Made by a program: the position numbers and the translations under genes
In this document: piece after piece, positions 7,795 to 16,425 of the stretch
Layout: each line of letters begins with the position of its first letter
Numbering within the stretch: the first letter of the stretch is position 1
Assembly: GCA_018711005.1 (NCBI GenBank)
Contig: DVIT01000044.1
Span: 38,836 to 102,835, forward strand
DNA: 64,000 nucleotides
Direction: 5' to 3'
Source of the DNA: Candidatus Scybalocola faecigallinarum
GTDB taxonomy: Bacteria > Bacillota > Clostridia > Lachnospirales > Lachnospiraceae
Notes under the pieces: model-generated
What the model was told of the DNA's origin: nothing
Database searches by the model: none
What the model saw: the letters and a program-made list of their open reading frames with translations, nothing else

Positions 7795-9489
7795 TTATTC
7801 TACGGAAACGATATAGTAGTAGATGGGCTGTCCGCCGCTTTGCAGCTCTATATCGCAATCCGGATACTTTTCTTCCACAGCATCTGCCAGAGTCTGAGCA
7901 TCTTCCTCACTTACATCGGCTCCGTAATAAATGCTGATCAGCTCTGCATCATCATCCATCAGGGCATCAATCAGGGATTTTGTCGTTTCGGCAATATCTT
8001 CGCCAACAGACAAAATGCCGCTGTCGCCAATACCCATAATATTACCCTCTTTAATAGTCTTGTCATCGATCATGGTATCCCGCACTGCATAAGTCACCTG
8101 ACCGGACTTAACATTGCTCATTTCTTCAGTCATGCGCTTCGCATTTTCCTGGGACGGCTGTCCGGGCACAAAGTTGATCAGGGCGGTAATTCCCTGAGGC
8201 ACCGTCTTGGATGGGATAACGATGATCTCCTTGTCCTCAGTCAGAGACTGAGCCTGCTGAGCGGCCAGGATGATATTTTTATTGTTCGGGAAAATATAGA
8301 TCGTATCTGCATTCACATGTTCAATGGCATTTAACATATCTTCAGTGCTTGGATTCATGGTCTGGCCGCCTTCAATAATATAATCCACGCCCAGGCCTTT
8401 AAAGATCTCGTTCATACCTTCGCCCACGGAAACACTGATAAAGCCGTTTTCCTTGCGGGGCTGGGCCTTTCTGGCCTTTTCCTGTTCTTCCTCCAGCTGC
8501 ATTGCGGCAACCTTCTGAGCATCCTTGATCACCTTCTCATGGTGTTCCTCCCGCATATTATCGATCTTCATACTGGTCAGCGAACCATAGCTTAAGCCCT
8601 TCTGGATGGCCAGACCGGGATCATTGGTATGTACATGGACCTTAACAATATCATCCAGCCATACACATACGATAGAATCACCAATCGATGCCAGGTATTC
8701 TTTAAACTCGTGTTCTGTGTCTTCATTAAATGCCTTTTCCAGCATAACAATAAATTCAGTACAGTAACCAAACTTAATGTCTGCGGTATCAATATTTTCA
8801 GAGGACGCTCCGGAGCCTGAAACAGATGCAGGCCCTGCGCCGGCTGTAATGGTCACATCCGTGTCGCTTTCCTTGCCAATGAGACAATCATAGCACCCCT
8901 TTAACACTTCCATAAGGCCCTGGCCGCCGGAATCCACTACACCGGCCTGCTTTAACACAGGCAGAAGCTCCGGTGTCTGGGACAATACATAATCGCCGTA
9001 CTCTAAAACCTCTTTCAGGCCTTCTTCCAGGTCGTCACAATCAATGGCAACTTCCTCGATCTTTTCAGCCATCCCTCTGGCTACGGTAAGGATCGTTCCT
9101 TCCTTAGGCTTCATAACTGCCTTATAGGCTGTCTCTGTCGCCCGCGCAAAGGCATCTGCCATTACTGACATATTGATCTCGCTGTATTCTTTAATTTCCT
9201 TGGTAAATCCTCTGAACAGCTGGGATAAAATAACGCCGGAGTTACCTCTGGCACCTCTTAAAGCTCCCATGGAAATGGCTTTTGCCAGATTATCCATCGT
9301 CGGCTCTGCAATCTGGCTCACCTCTTTTGCCGCTGCCATAATGGTTAAAGACATATTCGTTCCTGTATCGCCGTCCGGTACCGGGAAAACGTTCAGTTCA
9401 TTGATCCACTCCTTTTTCCCTTCAATTCTGCGCGCTCCGGAAAGAAACATCTTCTGAAGCATCCCGGCATCGATAGTTTTTATAGCCAC
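7795..9489 (-). CDS. fakA: Fatty acid kinase catalytic subunit FakA (DAK2/DegV-like, YloV)
   Basis: Phosphorylates exogenous fatty acids held by a FakB carrier, feeding them to phospholipid synthesis. 564 residues. NVFPVPDGDTGTNMS (33-47) is the Dha-kinase-type Mg-ATP site and GARGNSGVILSQLFRGF follows at about 78; the C-terminal half has the conserved FakA middle and DegV-like parts, ending near QSGGQPIYYY. GTG start at 9489 with GGAGGAAG upstream. No FakB gene is visible in the window. Pairing with asp23 and recG is the standard arrangement. Confidence 0.93.
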   Translation of the reverse strand: MAIKTIDAGMLQKMFLSGARRIEGKKEWINELNVFPVPDGDTGTNMSLTIMAAAKEVSQIAEPTMDNLAKAISMGALRGARGNSGVILSQLFRGFTKEIKEYSEINMSVMADAFARATETAYKAVMKPKEGTILTVARGMAEKIEEVAIDCDDLEEGLKEVLEYGDYVLSQTPELLPVLKQAGVVDSGGQGLMEVLKGCYDCLIGKESDTDVTITAGAGPASVSGSGASSENIDTADIKFGYCTEFIVMLEKAFNEDTEHEFKEYLASIGDSIVCVWLDDIVKVHVHTNDPGLAIQKGLSYGSLTSMKIDNMREEHHEKVIKDAQKVAAMQLEEEQEKARKAQPRKENGFISVSVGEGMNEIFKGLGVDYIIEGGQTMNPSTEDMLNAIEHVNADTIYIFPNNKNIILAAQQAQSLTEDKEIIVIPSKTVPQGITALINFVPGQPSQENAKRMTEEMSNVKSGQVTYAVRDTMIDDKTIKEGNIMGIGDSGILSVGEDIAETTKSLIDALMDDDAELISIYYGADVSEEDAQTLADAVEEKYPDCDIELQSGGQPIYYYIVSVE

Positions 9490-9516
9490 TGCTTTCTTCC
9501 TCCTTAAAATTCCTTA

Positions 9517-9873
9517 TTAATCGATCACACGGACGCCCTCAACAAATACGTTGACGGTTCCCACCTGGATTCCGGTGAACTCCTCCACTTTATAGCGGAC
9601 ATTGCTCATCAGGTTATCTGCCACAGCGGCAATACTTACACCGTATGCGACTATAATATGAAAATTTATATGAAGAACATTGTCTTCAATGGTCACATCC
9701 ACGCCCTTTGCCAGGCTGTCCCTCTTTAACAGCTTGGTCAGACCGTCTTTCATACTGACCATCGCCATCCCCACGATGCCAAAGCACTCAATGGCCGCCA
9801 GGCCGGCGTATTTGGCAATAACATCCAGATCAACGTTGATTTGACCCATATCCGTAACTACTCGACCCTTCAT
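9517..9873 (-). CDS. Asp23/Gls24 family protein (YloU)
   Basis: 118 residues, one Asp23 domain. Members are small cytosolic or membrane-associated proteins linked to cell envelope homeostasis; the molecular activity is not settled. GQINVDLDVIAKYAGLAAIECFGIVGM and VAYGVSIAAVADNLMSNVRYKVEEFTGI are the conserved parts. Good GGAGG before ATG 9873. First gene of the asp23-fakA-recG operon, preceded by a structured leader. Confidence 0.9.
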   Translation of the reverse strand: MKGRVVTDMGQINVDLDVIAKYAGLAAIECFGIVGMAMVSMKDGLTKLLKRDSLAKGVDVTIEDNVLHINFHIIVAYGVSIAAVADNLMSNVRYKVEEFTGIQVGTVNVFVEGVRVID

Positions 9874-9946
9874 AGATATACCTCCAATTCATAAATCTAT
9901 ATGTCCGGCACACATTCACCGTACCAAACGATAATATTTTATATAC

Positions 9947-10033
9947 AGGCGCTAAAAATACCGGCGCCTATGATGCCGAAAATAGCCTTTTCCTTTGTCA
10001 TTTGTCTCCGGCATCATTCTATTATGTATTATA
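9947..10033 (-). promoter_or_regulatory. Promoter -10 box and two-hairpin leader of the asp23-fakA-recG operon
   Basis: On the minus strand TATAAT (10033-10028) is a perfect -10 without a clear -35. The predicted transcript then folds into a 9-bp stem (ATGATGCCG/CGGCATCAT, arms 10009-10017 and 9970-9978, 30-base loop) followed at once by an AGGCGC/GCGCCT stem (9964-9969 and 9947-9952). No T run follows, so this is not an ordinary terminator. I could not match it to a known riboswitch or protein leader. Confidence 0.55.
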
Positions 10034-10089
10034 ACCGCTTTTTATAAAAAAGAAAATGATAATTTATAATAAATTTTGTCCTTTTTTAC

Positions 10090-10118
10090 TTGCATTTATA
10101 ATTTCTTTCTGTTAAAAT
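10090..10118 (+). promoter_or_regulatory. Promoter of rpmB
   Basis: TTGCAT (10090-10095), 17 bases, TAAAAT (10113-10118). A short AACCTG/CAGGTT hairpin (10131-10144) lies in the leader, upstream of the AAGGAGG ribosome site. Confidence 0.75.
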
Positions 10119-10169
10119 AGGCTTGTTGTAAACCTGCACAGGTTAATATCACTCAAGGAGGTGCTTTCA

Positions 10170-10355
10170 ATGGCTAGATGTGCAATTTGTGATAAAGGAG
10201 CTCACTTTGGTATCCAGGTATCTCACTCACATAGAAGAAACAACAAAATGTGGAAATCCAACATTAAAAAAGTGAAAGTAAATGTAAACGGAGCTGCAAA
10301 GAAGATGTACGTTTGTACTTCCTGCTTAAGATCCGGTTTAGTTGAAAGAGCTTAA
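10170..10355 (+). CDS. rpmB: Large ribosomal subunit protein bL28
   Basis: 61 residues. MARCAICDKG with CxxC, VSHSHRRNNKMWKSN and CTSCLRSG with a second CxxC identify the zinc-binding (C+) form of L28. I choose ATG 10170, nine bases after AAGGAGG, over an upstream GTG. It is transcribed divergently from the asp23 operon and followed by its own terminator. Confidence 0.97.
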   Translation: MARCAICDKGAHFGIQVSHSHRRNNKMWKSNIKKVKVNVNGAAKKMYVCTSCLRSGLVERA

Positions 10356-10360
10356 TAGAG

Positions 10361-10412
10361 AAACGCCCTGCTGACGGTAACTGGCCACCAAACCTTCAGC
10401 CGGGCGTTTTTC
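10361..10412 (+). terminator. Terminator of rpmB
   Basis: AACGCCC-GCTGA / TCAGC-GGGCGTT stem followed by TTTTTC. Confidence 0.85.
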
Positions 10413-10449
10413 TTTGCTTACTGCCAGATGCAGCAGGGCATATCCGCTC

Positions 10450-10494
10450 AAAAAAGCCGGAAAGACATGACAGGCATGTCCATCCGGCTTTTTT
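10450..10494 (-). terminator. Terminator of the FHA gene
   Basis: AAAAAAGCCGG / CCGGCTTTTTT arms with an inner ACATG/CATGT pair. T runs on both strands make it bidirectional between convergent rpmB and the FHA gene. Confidence 0.85.
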
Positions 10495-10528
10495 CAATTT
10501 CTTCTGTTTTTTAAGTTCTCTCTGGCCG

Positions 10529-11596
10529 TTAATCTGCATAATATGTAAATTCATCGTTAGCGAAATTAATACGCACGCCGTTTAATAAAATATAGTTCTT
10601 TCCGGCTTCCAAAGGCTCCCCATTAAGGAAGGTGGAATTTGTGGAATAATTATCGCAAATATAGTAAGCACCATCGATTTTATGTATAATGGCATGCATA
10701 CGGCTTACTGCAGGGTTATCTGTCAGCAGGTAGTCTGCCATTCCCGGGATCTTTCCGATCTTAAACTCATCCTTGTTAATAACGATCTTTTCCCCATTCT
10801 TCTTGCGGATCATATACGGGAAGGACTGGGGCGCATCATAAGTTTCTTTTTCCGGCGCAGGCACGCTTACATCATCCAGACGGATCTCCGGAACTTCATC
10901 TGCAGCCTTTTTCGGTTCATCCTCAGGCGCCATAAAGGAAATTTCTTCTTCCTGTTTCCGGACAGGTCTTTCGGCTGCCAGGGATTCCAGAGGGATCATA
11001 TCCGGCTCCGGAGTTTTAGGAAATACGTCTGCGGAAGCCACGGGTCCCTCCTCCTGCTCCAGACGATCCAGATAATCAATAAAATCTGCCGGATTAAGTT
11101 TTTTATTCTGGTTCAGGTAGTTAATGATCTTACCAATGTATTCCAGATTTTCTGAACTGTCATACTGCATATTAACGATCAGCTCGCGGATATAGCTGCG
11201 CAGCGGCTTGATCTGAAGGCCCGGATTTACTGCAGGCACACAGATAAATCGCAGGCTTCCGGTTTCCTCGGAAACATACACAAGATCTGAATCCAGCAAA
11301 ATAAATTTAGGACTGATATTTTTCTCCATACCATATAAAAGCGCATCTGCAACAGCTGCAAACAAAGCGATTGCTTCCCGCTTTGTCATAACCTTGTTTA
11401 ACTGGCTGCGCAAAGGCACACGGCCGGTAATATCATAATACACATGGTGCTTATCATATTCCGCATAGATCAGCGGACTGTTCCACTCGCTGAGGGCCTG
11501 CGCCGCTTCTTCATCCATCATAGCCGTAGAAGGCAGTCTCAGCGTCAGCGTTTTCTCAAACGGCACATTATCCATTTCAAATTTATCAATGTTCAT
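10529..11596 (-). CDS. FHA-domain protein with N-terminal DUF6382-type domain
   Basis: 355 residues. Residues 1-180 resemble the DUF6382 domain found fused to FHA in Lachnospiraceae; 185-255 is an acidic, Pro-rich linker; about 270-350 is an FHA phosphothreonine-binding fold, with FKIGKIPGMADYLL, NPAVSRMHAII and the NYSTNSTFLNG loop carrying the expected Gly, Ser-Arg-x-His and Asn residues. Such proteins read Ser/Thr kinase signals; no kinase gene is visible here. Ribosome site AGGAGG before ATG 11596. Last gene of a leftward run with sporulation genes. Confidence 0.85.
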   Translation of the reverse strand: MNIDKFEMDNVPFEKTLTLRLPSTAMMDEEAAQALSEWNSPLIYAEYDKHHVYYDITGRVPLRSQLNKVMTKREAIALFAAVADALLYGMEKNISPKFILLDSDLVYVSEETGSLRFICVPAVNPGLQIKPLRSYIRELIVNMQYDSSENLEYIGKIINYLNQNKKLNPADFIDYLDRLEQEEGPVASADVFPKTPEPDMIPLESLAAERPVRKQEEEISFMAPEDEPKKAADEVPEIRLDDVSVPAPEKETYDAPQSFPYMIRKKNGEKIVINKDEFKIGKIPGMADYLLTDNPAVSRMHAIIHKIDGAYYICDNYSTNSTFLNGEPLEAGKNYILLNGVRINFANDEFTYYAD

Positions 11597-11684
11597 TTTT
11601 CATCCTCCTGGTTATAAAAATCCGTTTTTCGGTCCTGACTCCCGGCAGACCTGAAAAACAGTTACATTTAACAATTATGACGGC

Positions 11685-11825
11685 TCATGAGCAATTAAAC
11701 ATGTTATATCCCAGTACAAGAAAGAATATGAGCACGCATAAACTCAACAAGCTGAACTTCATCAGCAGCATGACGGTCATGCCGATGGCTATCCAAAATA
11801 ACACAAAACCGATCAGTCGTTTCAT
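11685..11825 (-). CDS. Small hydrophobic membrane protein, 46 residues
   Basis: A short frame on the minus strand starts ATG 11825, seven bases after a GGGGGA ribosome-like site, and encodes a peptide starting MKRLIGFVLFW with two hydrophobic helices (about 4-22 and 26-41) separated by a short K-containing turn. Its position between gerW and the FHA gene on the same strand, with no other gene in the interval, supports it. I do not recognise the family. Confidence 0.55.
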   Translation of the reverse strand: MKRLIGFVLFWIAIGMTVMLLMKFSLLSLCVLIFFLVLGYNMFNCS

Positions 11826-11894
11826 GACATCCCCCAAAGCGTATATGTCTTACCTCTATTCTATGCACAAAAAGGGGATCGTGTGCATGGACCT

Positions 11895-12305
11895 TTAAAT
11901 TTCTTCACCGTCAATAATATCGTCTACTGCCTTTTTTACTTCCGGATCCATGTCCGCCTTGCCCTTGTCTGATGTGAATTTATTGACCACATCAGGGATC
12001 AGGTCAATAATCTTGGATACAGCATCCTGTGGCTGGTTCACCGGGATCATCTTCGTCACGCCATTGGAAATGACCAGCACTGCCGATGGCTTTAACTTGC
12101 CGCCCATACCGCCGCCGGCGCTGTTTTTATCTGTCTTTTCCCAGGCGCCTGCGGCAACGCCAAAGGATACATCCACCAGCGGAACAATGATGGTGTCATT
12201 GACATGAACAACATCTCCCACAACCGTCTTAGCGGATATAAAACTGTCCATGCCTTTAAACAAAGACTCTACTGTAGTCGTAAACTTAGTTTCTTTTTCT
12301 GCCAT
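11895..12305 (-). CDS. ytfJ: Sporulation protein GerW/YtfJ
   Basis: 136 residues from ATG 12305 (AGGAGG upstream; the frame extends further but the extension lacks a ribosome site). TTVESLFKGMDSFISAKTVVGD and DVSFGVAAG with the GGGMGGKLKPSAVLVI block are typical of GerW. In Bacillus the protein is made in the forespore and affects L-alanine-triggered germination. It is next to ytfI, as in Bacillus. Confidence 0.92.
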   Translation of the reverse strand: MAEKETKFTTTVESLFKGMDSFISAKTVVGDVVHVNDTIIVPLVDVSFGVAAGAWEKTDKNSAGGGMGGKLKPSAVLVISNGVTKMIPVNQPQDAVSKIIDLIPDVVNKFTSDKGKADMDPEVKKAVDDIIDGEEI

Positions 12306-12394
12306 TTTATCTGATACCTCCTGATCTGATTTTATACTCAGTCCATAAATTTCAGGCAACAGTTCAGCCAGCTGAACTGTAATAACGATTCGTT

Positions 12395-13492
12395 TTATAA
12401 ATGCTTAAAGGATCGGACGATCCTGCGTATATCCTTATCCAGAATGATCCTTAAAGCCGCTGCCACAAACACGGACAGCCGGATCCTCTCATAAATATAC
12501 AGCTCCCCTTTCAGCTTCTTTGCTTCAAAATCCGGATGCAGGGCCACATGGTCTTCGTAAACCGGATACAAAAGGCTTAAGGCGCCAAGGGCATAGCCGG
12601 TAGCTGCAGGATCTTCAAAGCCAAAATACAGCTTTCCTTCCAGCCTCAGCGGCTTTAAGTGCCTTAATATACGAAACAGCTCCCGTTTCAGCTTCAAAAA
12701 GGCCGGACGGTTTTTCGGATCAAACAAGATCGCCATAACTCCATCCTTTTTATCCTTAATGTTTTGGAGTTTTTTCAGGAAACGCTCTTTTTTCTCTGCA
12801 AGCGCCTTGAGCTTTTTCTTGATCCGCTCCTTTATATCCACCAGAGCCTTAAGCTTTTTCTTTATTTTTTCTATCCACCGGGACAGCCTGCCTTTTCCTT
12901 CGCCAGGGCCGTCCGCCTTTTGGGGCAGGGCGGCCTCCGGCGTATGGTCCTGTTCTTGTGTCCGGGACGAAATGTTATCCGGCCCGGAGACCTGCTCACC
13001 TTGCGGACGGACGGCCGTTTTCGGCTCCTGAGTCTGTCCGCTCTCCGGCCCGGAAGCCGGCTGAGCCGACGATTCCGGCTCTGGCGCCGGCTTTTGGGGC
13101 AGGGCCGGGGGCTTAGGGACGGCCGGCTTTGGCTCATCTATTTGCCCGGCTTCCTTCCGGGGGCCAGACTTTTCCTTGGGCTTCTTTTTATCCTTAGTAT
13201 GTTCAGAAGCACTGTTTTCATTCCGAAAATTATCATAAATCCGCTTGCCCAGGATCCGGACAATAATGCGGACAGAGGCCTTCTCACCGTCGGGATAAAA
13301 AATCTTTACGCTCACTGCATGGAGCAGCCAGCTGATCTTTGCACTGCCCTGAGGACTCCCATAATAAGATCCCCGGACACGGCAGCGCACCGGGACAAAA
13401 AGAACCAAGCACACGCCAAGAAGCACAAGACCGATAATAACAGCGATCAGTATACCGATGATTTTTAAGATCAGTAAGAGAATATGTAACAT
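12395..13492 (-). CDS. ytfI: DUF2953 membrane-anchored protein (YtfI-like)
   Basis: 365 residues from ATG 13492 (AAGGGAG seven bases upstream). N-terminal membrane helix 3-30; then the DUF2953 start VPVRCRVRGSYYG; residues about 105-200 are low-complexity Pro/Glu/Gln/Ser-rich; 205-255 is a Lys-rich helical stretch with an internal repeat (KKKLKALVDIKERIKKKLKALAEKKERF region); the C-terminal 100 residues (LYFGFEDPAATGYALGALSLLYPVY) are the conserved DUF2953 end. The disordered insert is larger than in Bacillus YtfI. Role in sporulation is inferred from its fixed neighbourhood with ytfJ. Confidence 0.85.
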   Translation of the reverse strand: MLHILLLILKIIGILIAVIIGLVLLGVCLVLFVPVRCRVRGSYYGSPQGSAKISWLLHAVSVKIFYPDGEKASVRIIVRILGKRIYDNFRNENSASEHTKDKKKPKEKSGPRKEAGQIDEPKPAVPKPPALPQKPAPEPESSAQPASGPESGQTQEPKTAVRPQGEQVSGPDNISSRTQEQDHTPEAALPQKADGPGEGKGRLSRWIEKIKKKLKALVDIKERIKKKLKALAEKKERFLKKLQNIKDKKDGVMAILFDPKNRPAFLKLKRELFRILRHLKPLRLEGKLYFGFEDPAATGYALGALSLLYPVYEDHVALHPDFEAKKLKGELYIYERIRLSVFVAAALRIILDKDIRRIVRSFKHL

Positions 13493-13525
13493 TCCCGAGC
13501 TCCCTTCCATGTGTTCTTTTTGCCT

Positions 13526-13858
13526 TTAAGACCCGGGGCGGGCCGGCCTCTCCCGCTCCATAAATTTGCGGATATTAATATCGCCCAAAGTTTCATAGGC
13601 ATCCCGGGCCATCCGGCCAAAAAGCTCAAAGGCTTTGTGTTTTCCGGAGGCAATGCCTAAAATATCATAATCCGCTGATTTATACCAGGACTGTTTCAGA
13701 TAAACGGCCTTAATAATTTCCGGCATATCCTTTTCCTTGGGAAGGATAATATAGTAATAATCTCCCGGATATTTTTTAAACTTAAACCGGTATCGGATCA
13801 CTGCCGGAGTTTCTTTGATCGTCTCATCCATATACATGGGACGGTGCCATCGGATCAT
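13526..13858 (-). CDS. Uncharacterised small protein
   Basis: 110 residues, soluble, basic and Tyr-rich (KFKKYPGDYYYIILPKEKD). AGGAAG precedes ATG 13858. It sits 33 bases upstream of ytfI and 18 bases after the next gene, so it is part of the same leftward operon. I recognise no domain. Confidence 0.7.
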   Translation of the reverse strand: MIRWHRPMYMDETIKETPAVIRYRFKFKKYPGDYYYIILPKEKDMPEIIKAVYLKQSWYKSADYDILGIASGKHKAFELFGRMARDAYETLGDINIRKFMERERPARPGS

Positions 13859-13876
13859 AAGATCCCACTTCCTTTA

Positions 13877-15268
13877 CTATACAACCTTGGCCTGGATAAA
13901 ATCATTCAGCAGCCCATCTACAGCGGCCCGCTCATACTGCTCCGTACATAATGCAAGGCTCTGGCAGATATAGGCCTCCACCTTTTCCAGGCTGTCAAAA
14001 GGTACCGGTATATTATCCAGCGCCATGGAGATCAGGCTGCGCTTCATTATCTGACTGGCATTTTTAAAGGACTGTCCGTAAATCTCCTCCAGCTTCCGTA
14101 TACGGCCGCTCACCTGCTCCCGGTCTACCGGATAGTACGGCCGGATCTGGGAAATATCTGCTCTGGAATTGGTCATAAACAGGCGCTGGGCTGTGGAAAG
14201 CGTCTTATAAATGCCGCCCAGCATCATCCCTTCAATGGCCTGCTGGTTGTTTGTCCAAATAGTATCCAAAGCGTCCTCAAGAAGCATATGCTCTCCCAGG
14301 TATTTCTGCTGATCCTCCACGGTCTTTGCAAGGCCGCCTAAAATATCCGCATCAATATCCAGGAAATCACCGCTGTCCACAGCCCGCATATAGGATCGTA
14401 AAATATTGCGCAGTTCTTTGCATTCCTTTGATTCTGTGACTGCATAAGGCTGTGTGATCAGCAGAATGTATAAGTTGTTGATCATCTCCAGAAGATCCAC
14501 GTTGTTGCTCAGGTCCCGGGCAACCATGGACGCTGCCAGAGAAATCTTTGACAGACGCTCCCGGCACTCATCTTTATCCATATCATTAAAGGAAATATCC
14601 TCAAACTCTTTTGCCAGGGCAAACAGATCTTCCTTCCGGCTGTCCAGGCGCTGGGTCAATGGCAGAGCTGCGCACTTTTCCATACGGGCAAAAAAGCTGT
14701 CCGCCATATCATTTCTGGCGCCGGTATAGCAAAGGCAGCCATTTTCCAAAAGTTCAAAAAACTTTGTTGTGGTCAGCCGCACCGGAAGCTCTCCAAGGAT
14801 GGCCTGGATACGCTCGTTGACCGTTTCTGCATCCTGCTTTTCCGTAATATACCCCATAAGCCGCCGGGCAAGAGCGGCATCGTCGGTTAAGGGGAGACTG
14901 TCTTCAAACCGGTAATTCAGGCGGTTAAAAATATGCTCGTACAGCTGGAAATAATGGAGATATTCCTCCAATGCGTCCAGATTTTCAAGCACCTTGCCCC
15001 GCATATCATCCAGACGAATCAGATCCTGGGCCAAAGTGTCGGTCTGTCCGTTCCCGATCTTCCGGGTCACTGAAGCGACCACCTGGAGAATATCTGCCAC
15101 GCCGCCTTCTTCCTTGGCCAGCACATCATACTTTTCTGTAAAATCCAGTGCAAACCTTCCCAGGGTAAGCCGCTCATAGGAAGCCAGCAGAAGCTGGCTG
15201 TATGCACTTAAGTTTTCTTCTGGATTATTGCCGTTTTTTAAATCTTTAATCAATCGGTTGATGTTCAT
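13877..15268 (-). CDS. Uncharacterised all-helical protein, 463 residues
   Basis: Predicted soluble and almost entirely helical, opening MNINRLIKDLKNGNN and containing many Leu-rich amphipathic segments; no membrane segment, signal peptide or catalytic motif is visible. It lies between the rhomboid-like gene and the 110-residue protein on the same strand, apparently one operon. Function unknown. Confidence 0.75.
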   Translation of the reverse strand: MNINRLIKDLKNGNNPEENLSAYSQLLLASYERLTLGRFALDFTEKYDVLAKEEGGVADILQVVASVTRKIGNGQTDTLAQDLIRLDDMRGKVLENLDALEEYLHYFQLYEHIFNRLNYRFEDSLPLTDDAALARRLMGYITEKQDAETVNERIQAILGELPVRLTTTKFFELLENGCLCYTGARNDMADSFFARMEKCAALPLTQRLDSRKEDLFALAKEFEDISFNDMDKDECRERLSKISLAASMVARDLSNNVDLLEMINNLYILLITQPYAVTESKECKELRNILRSYMRAVDSGDFLDIDADILGGLAKTVEDQQKYLGEHMLLEDALDTIWTNNQQAIEGMMLGGIYKTLSTAQRLFMTNSRADISQIRPYYPVDREQVSGRIRKLEEIYGQSFKNASQIMKRSLISMALDNIPVPFDSLEKVEAYICQSLALCTEQYERAAVDGLLNDFIQAKVV

Positions 15269-15312
15269 ATACTGTTACGACCTTTCATTTTACTTGTTAC
15301 CTGCCATGTGCA

Positions 15313-16176
15313 TCACTTCACATGGGTATGGGTAAAGAGATGATCCTGGCAGTATTCGTAATTTCCATTGCACTTGGAACAAAAACGAAATTCCAGGCTG
15401 TCATCATCCAGTTCCGTGCGTCCGCATACGGCGCAGCGGTGCTTTGCCCCGCCGGGGTAAGTGACCCGGTTTCTCTGAGATGAACCGGAACGGGCCCCGC
15501 CGAAGGAGCTGCCCCGGGTTGCTTTTTTGTAAACATATTTGCGGTGCATCTGCCTGGCAGTGTAGCCCTTTTTCCGCATAAGTGAAATAAAATAGCATAA
15601 AAAGTTCAGAAGGGCCACAAGAATCGATACACGGGTACTCCATCCGCCCTGGATAAAGGATACGGCCAAAAGGACGATGTCCAAAAGAGCCAGCCACTTC
15701 ATGCGCACAGGGATGATAAACATGACAAGCACCTGCATGTCCGGAATAATGGTTGCAAAAGCCAGGAACAGAGACAGGTTGATATAATAGGTATCCATGT
15801 AAAAAAAGATTCCTGAAAGTCCTGTGACCAGATACACAATGATTGCCGCCAGCACAGTGCTTAAAACACCGGTCAGATAATACAGGTTAAATCTGAAAGC
15901 TCCCCAAACCTGCTCCAGGGTATTGCCCAGGAGATAATAAAAATACAGCGAAAAAATTACAAATACGGGATTATTGCTGGGGGAATTTAATAGAAAAGTA
16001 AAGATCCTCCAGATCTCTCCGTGGAGAATCCGCTCTGCATCCAGACAGAAGTAAGCATAATAGACCTCCGGCATGATCCAGCTCAGGAAGAAACCGATAG
16101 CGTATAAGACAATAATATACCGCATCAGGTTTTTTATGGCATATTTGCCGAACTTTCTTTCCAGCTTGTCTAACAT
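15313..16176 (-). CDS. Rhomboid-like membrane protein with C-terminal zinc ribbon, probably not a protease
   Basis: 287 residues from ATG 16176 (GAGG upstream; a longer frame to 16227 lacks one). About six membrane segments. GEIWRIFTFLL, LGNTLEQVWGAFRFNLYYLTG follow the order of rhomboid loop-1 motifs, but the GxSG of the catalytic helix is replaced by YYINLSLFLAF and no matching His is evident, so it looks like an inactive rhomboid relative. The last 45 residues form a zinc ribbon: CAVCGRTE then FCSKCNGNYEYC with a nearby HxH. Lachnospiraceae relatives are uncharacterised. Confidence 0.75.
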   Translation of the reverse strand: MLDKLERKFGKYAIKNLMRYIIVLYAIGFFLSWIMPEVYYAYFCLDAERILHGEIWRIFTFLLNSPSNNPVFVIFSLYFYYLLGNTLEQVWGAFRFNLYYLTGVLSTVLAAIIVYLVTGLSGIFFYMDTYYINLSLFLAFATIIPDMQVLVMFIIPVRMKWLALLDIVLLAVSFIQGGWSTRVSILVALLNFLCYFISLMRKKGYTARQMHRKYVYKKATRGSSFGGARSGSSQRNRVTYPGGAKHRCAVCGRTELDDDSLEFRFCSKCNGNYEYCQDHLFTHTHVK

Positions 16177-16375
16177 AAATGTCTGATTCCTCTCTTTCGA
16201 TGATTGTGGCAGTTCAGCCAGGAACATCCTCTCTGAACTGCTGACGCATAGATATTTCTAATTATAGATGAGCCCCATAACCTTGTCAACCTTGCAGCCG
16301 ATTTTATTCCTGCATACATTGGAGATACTGCTGCTGTTCACAGGGTAGGTCAACAATAAGCAAAACGATTCAGCC

Positions 16376-16402
16376 CGGCCTGCACATTTACTGAACAGGC
16401 CG
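16376..16402 (-). terminator. Possible terminator after the LysM gene
   Basis: CGGCCTG/CAGGCCG arms with a 13-base loop; on the minus strand only a short TTTT follows several bases later, so it may instead be a processing or attenuating hairpin. Confidence 0.4.
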
Positions 16403-16425
16403 CAGCTGCACTTATGGCACATGGT

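Noticed and set aside
12764..13468. Long open frame (234 codons) on the plus strand opposite ytfI
   Set aside because: It mirrors the Pro/Glu-rich and Lys-rich low-complexity stretch of ytfI, lacks a ribosome site, and encodes no recognisable protein.
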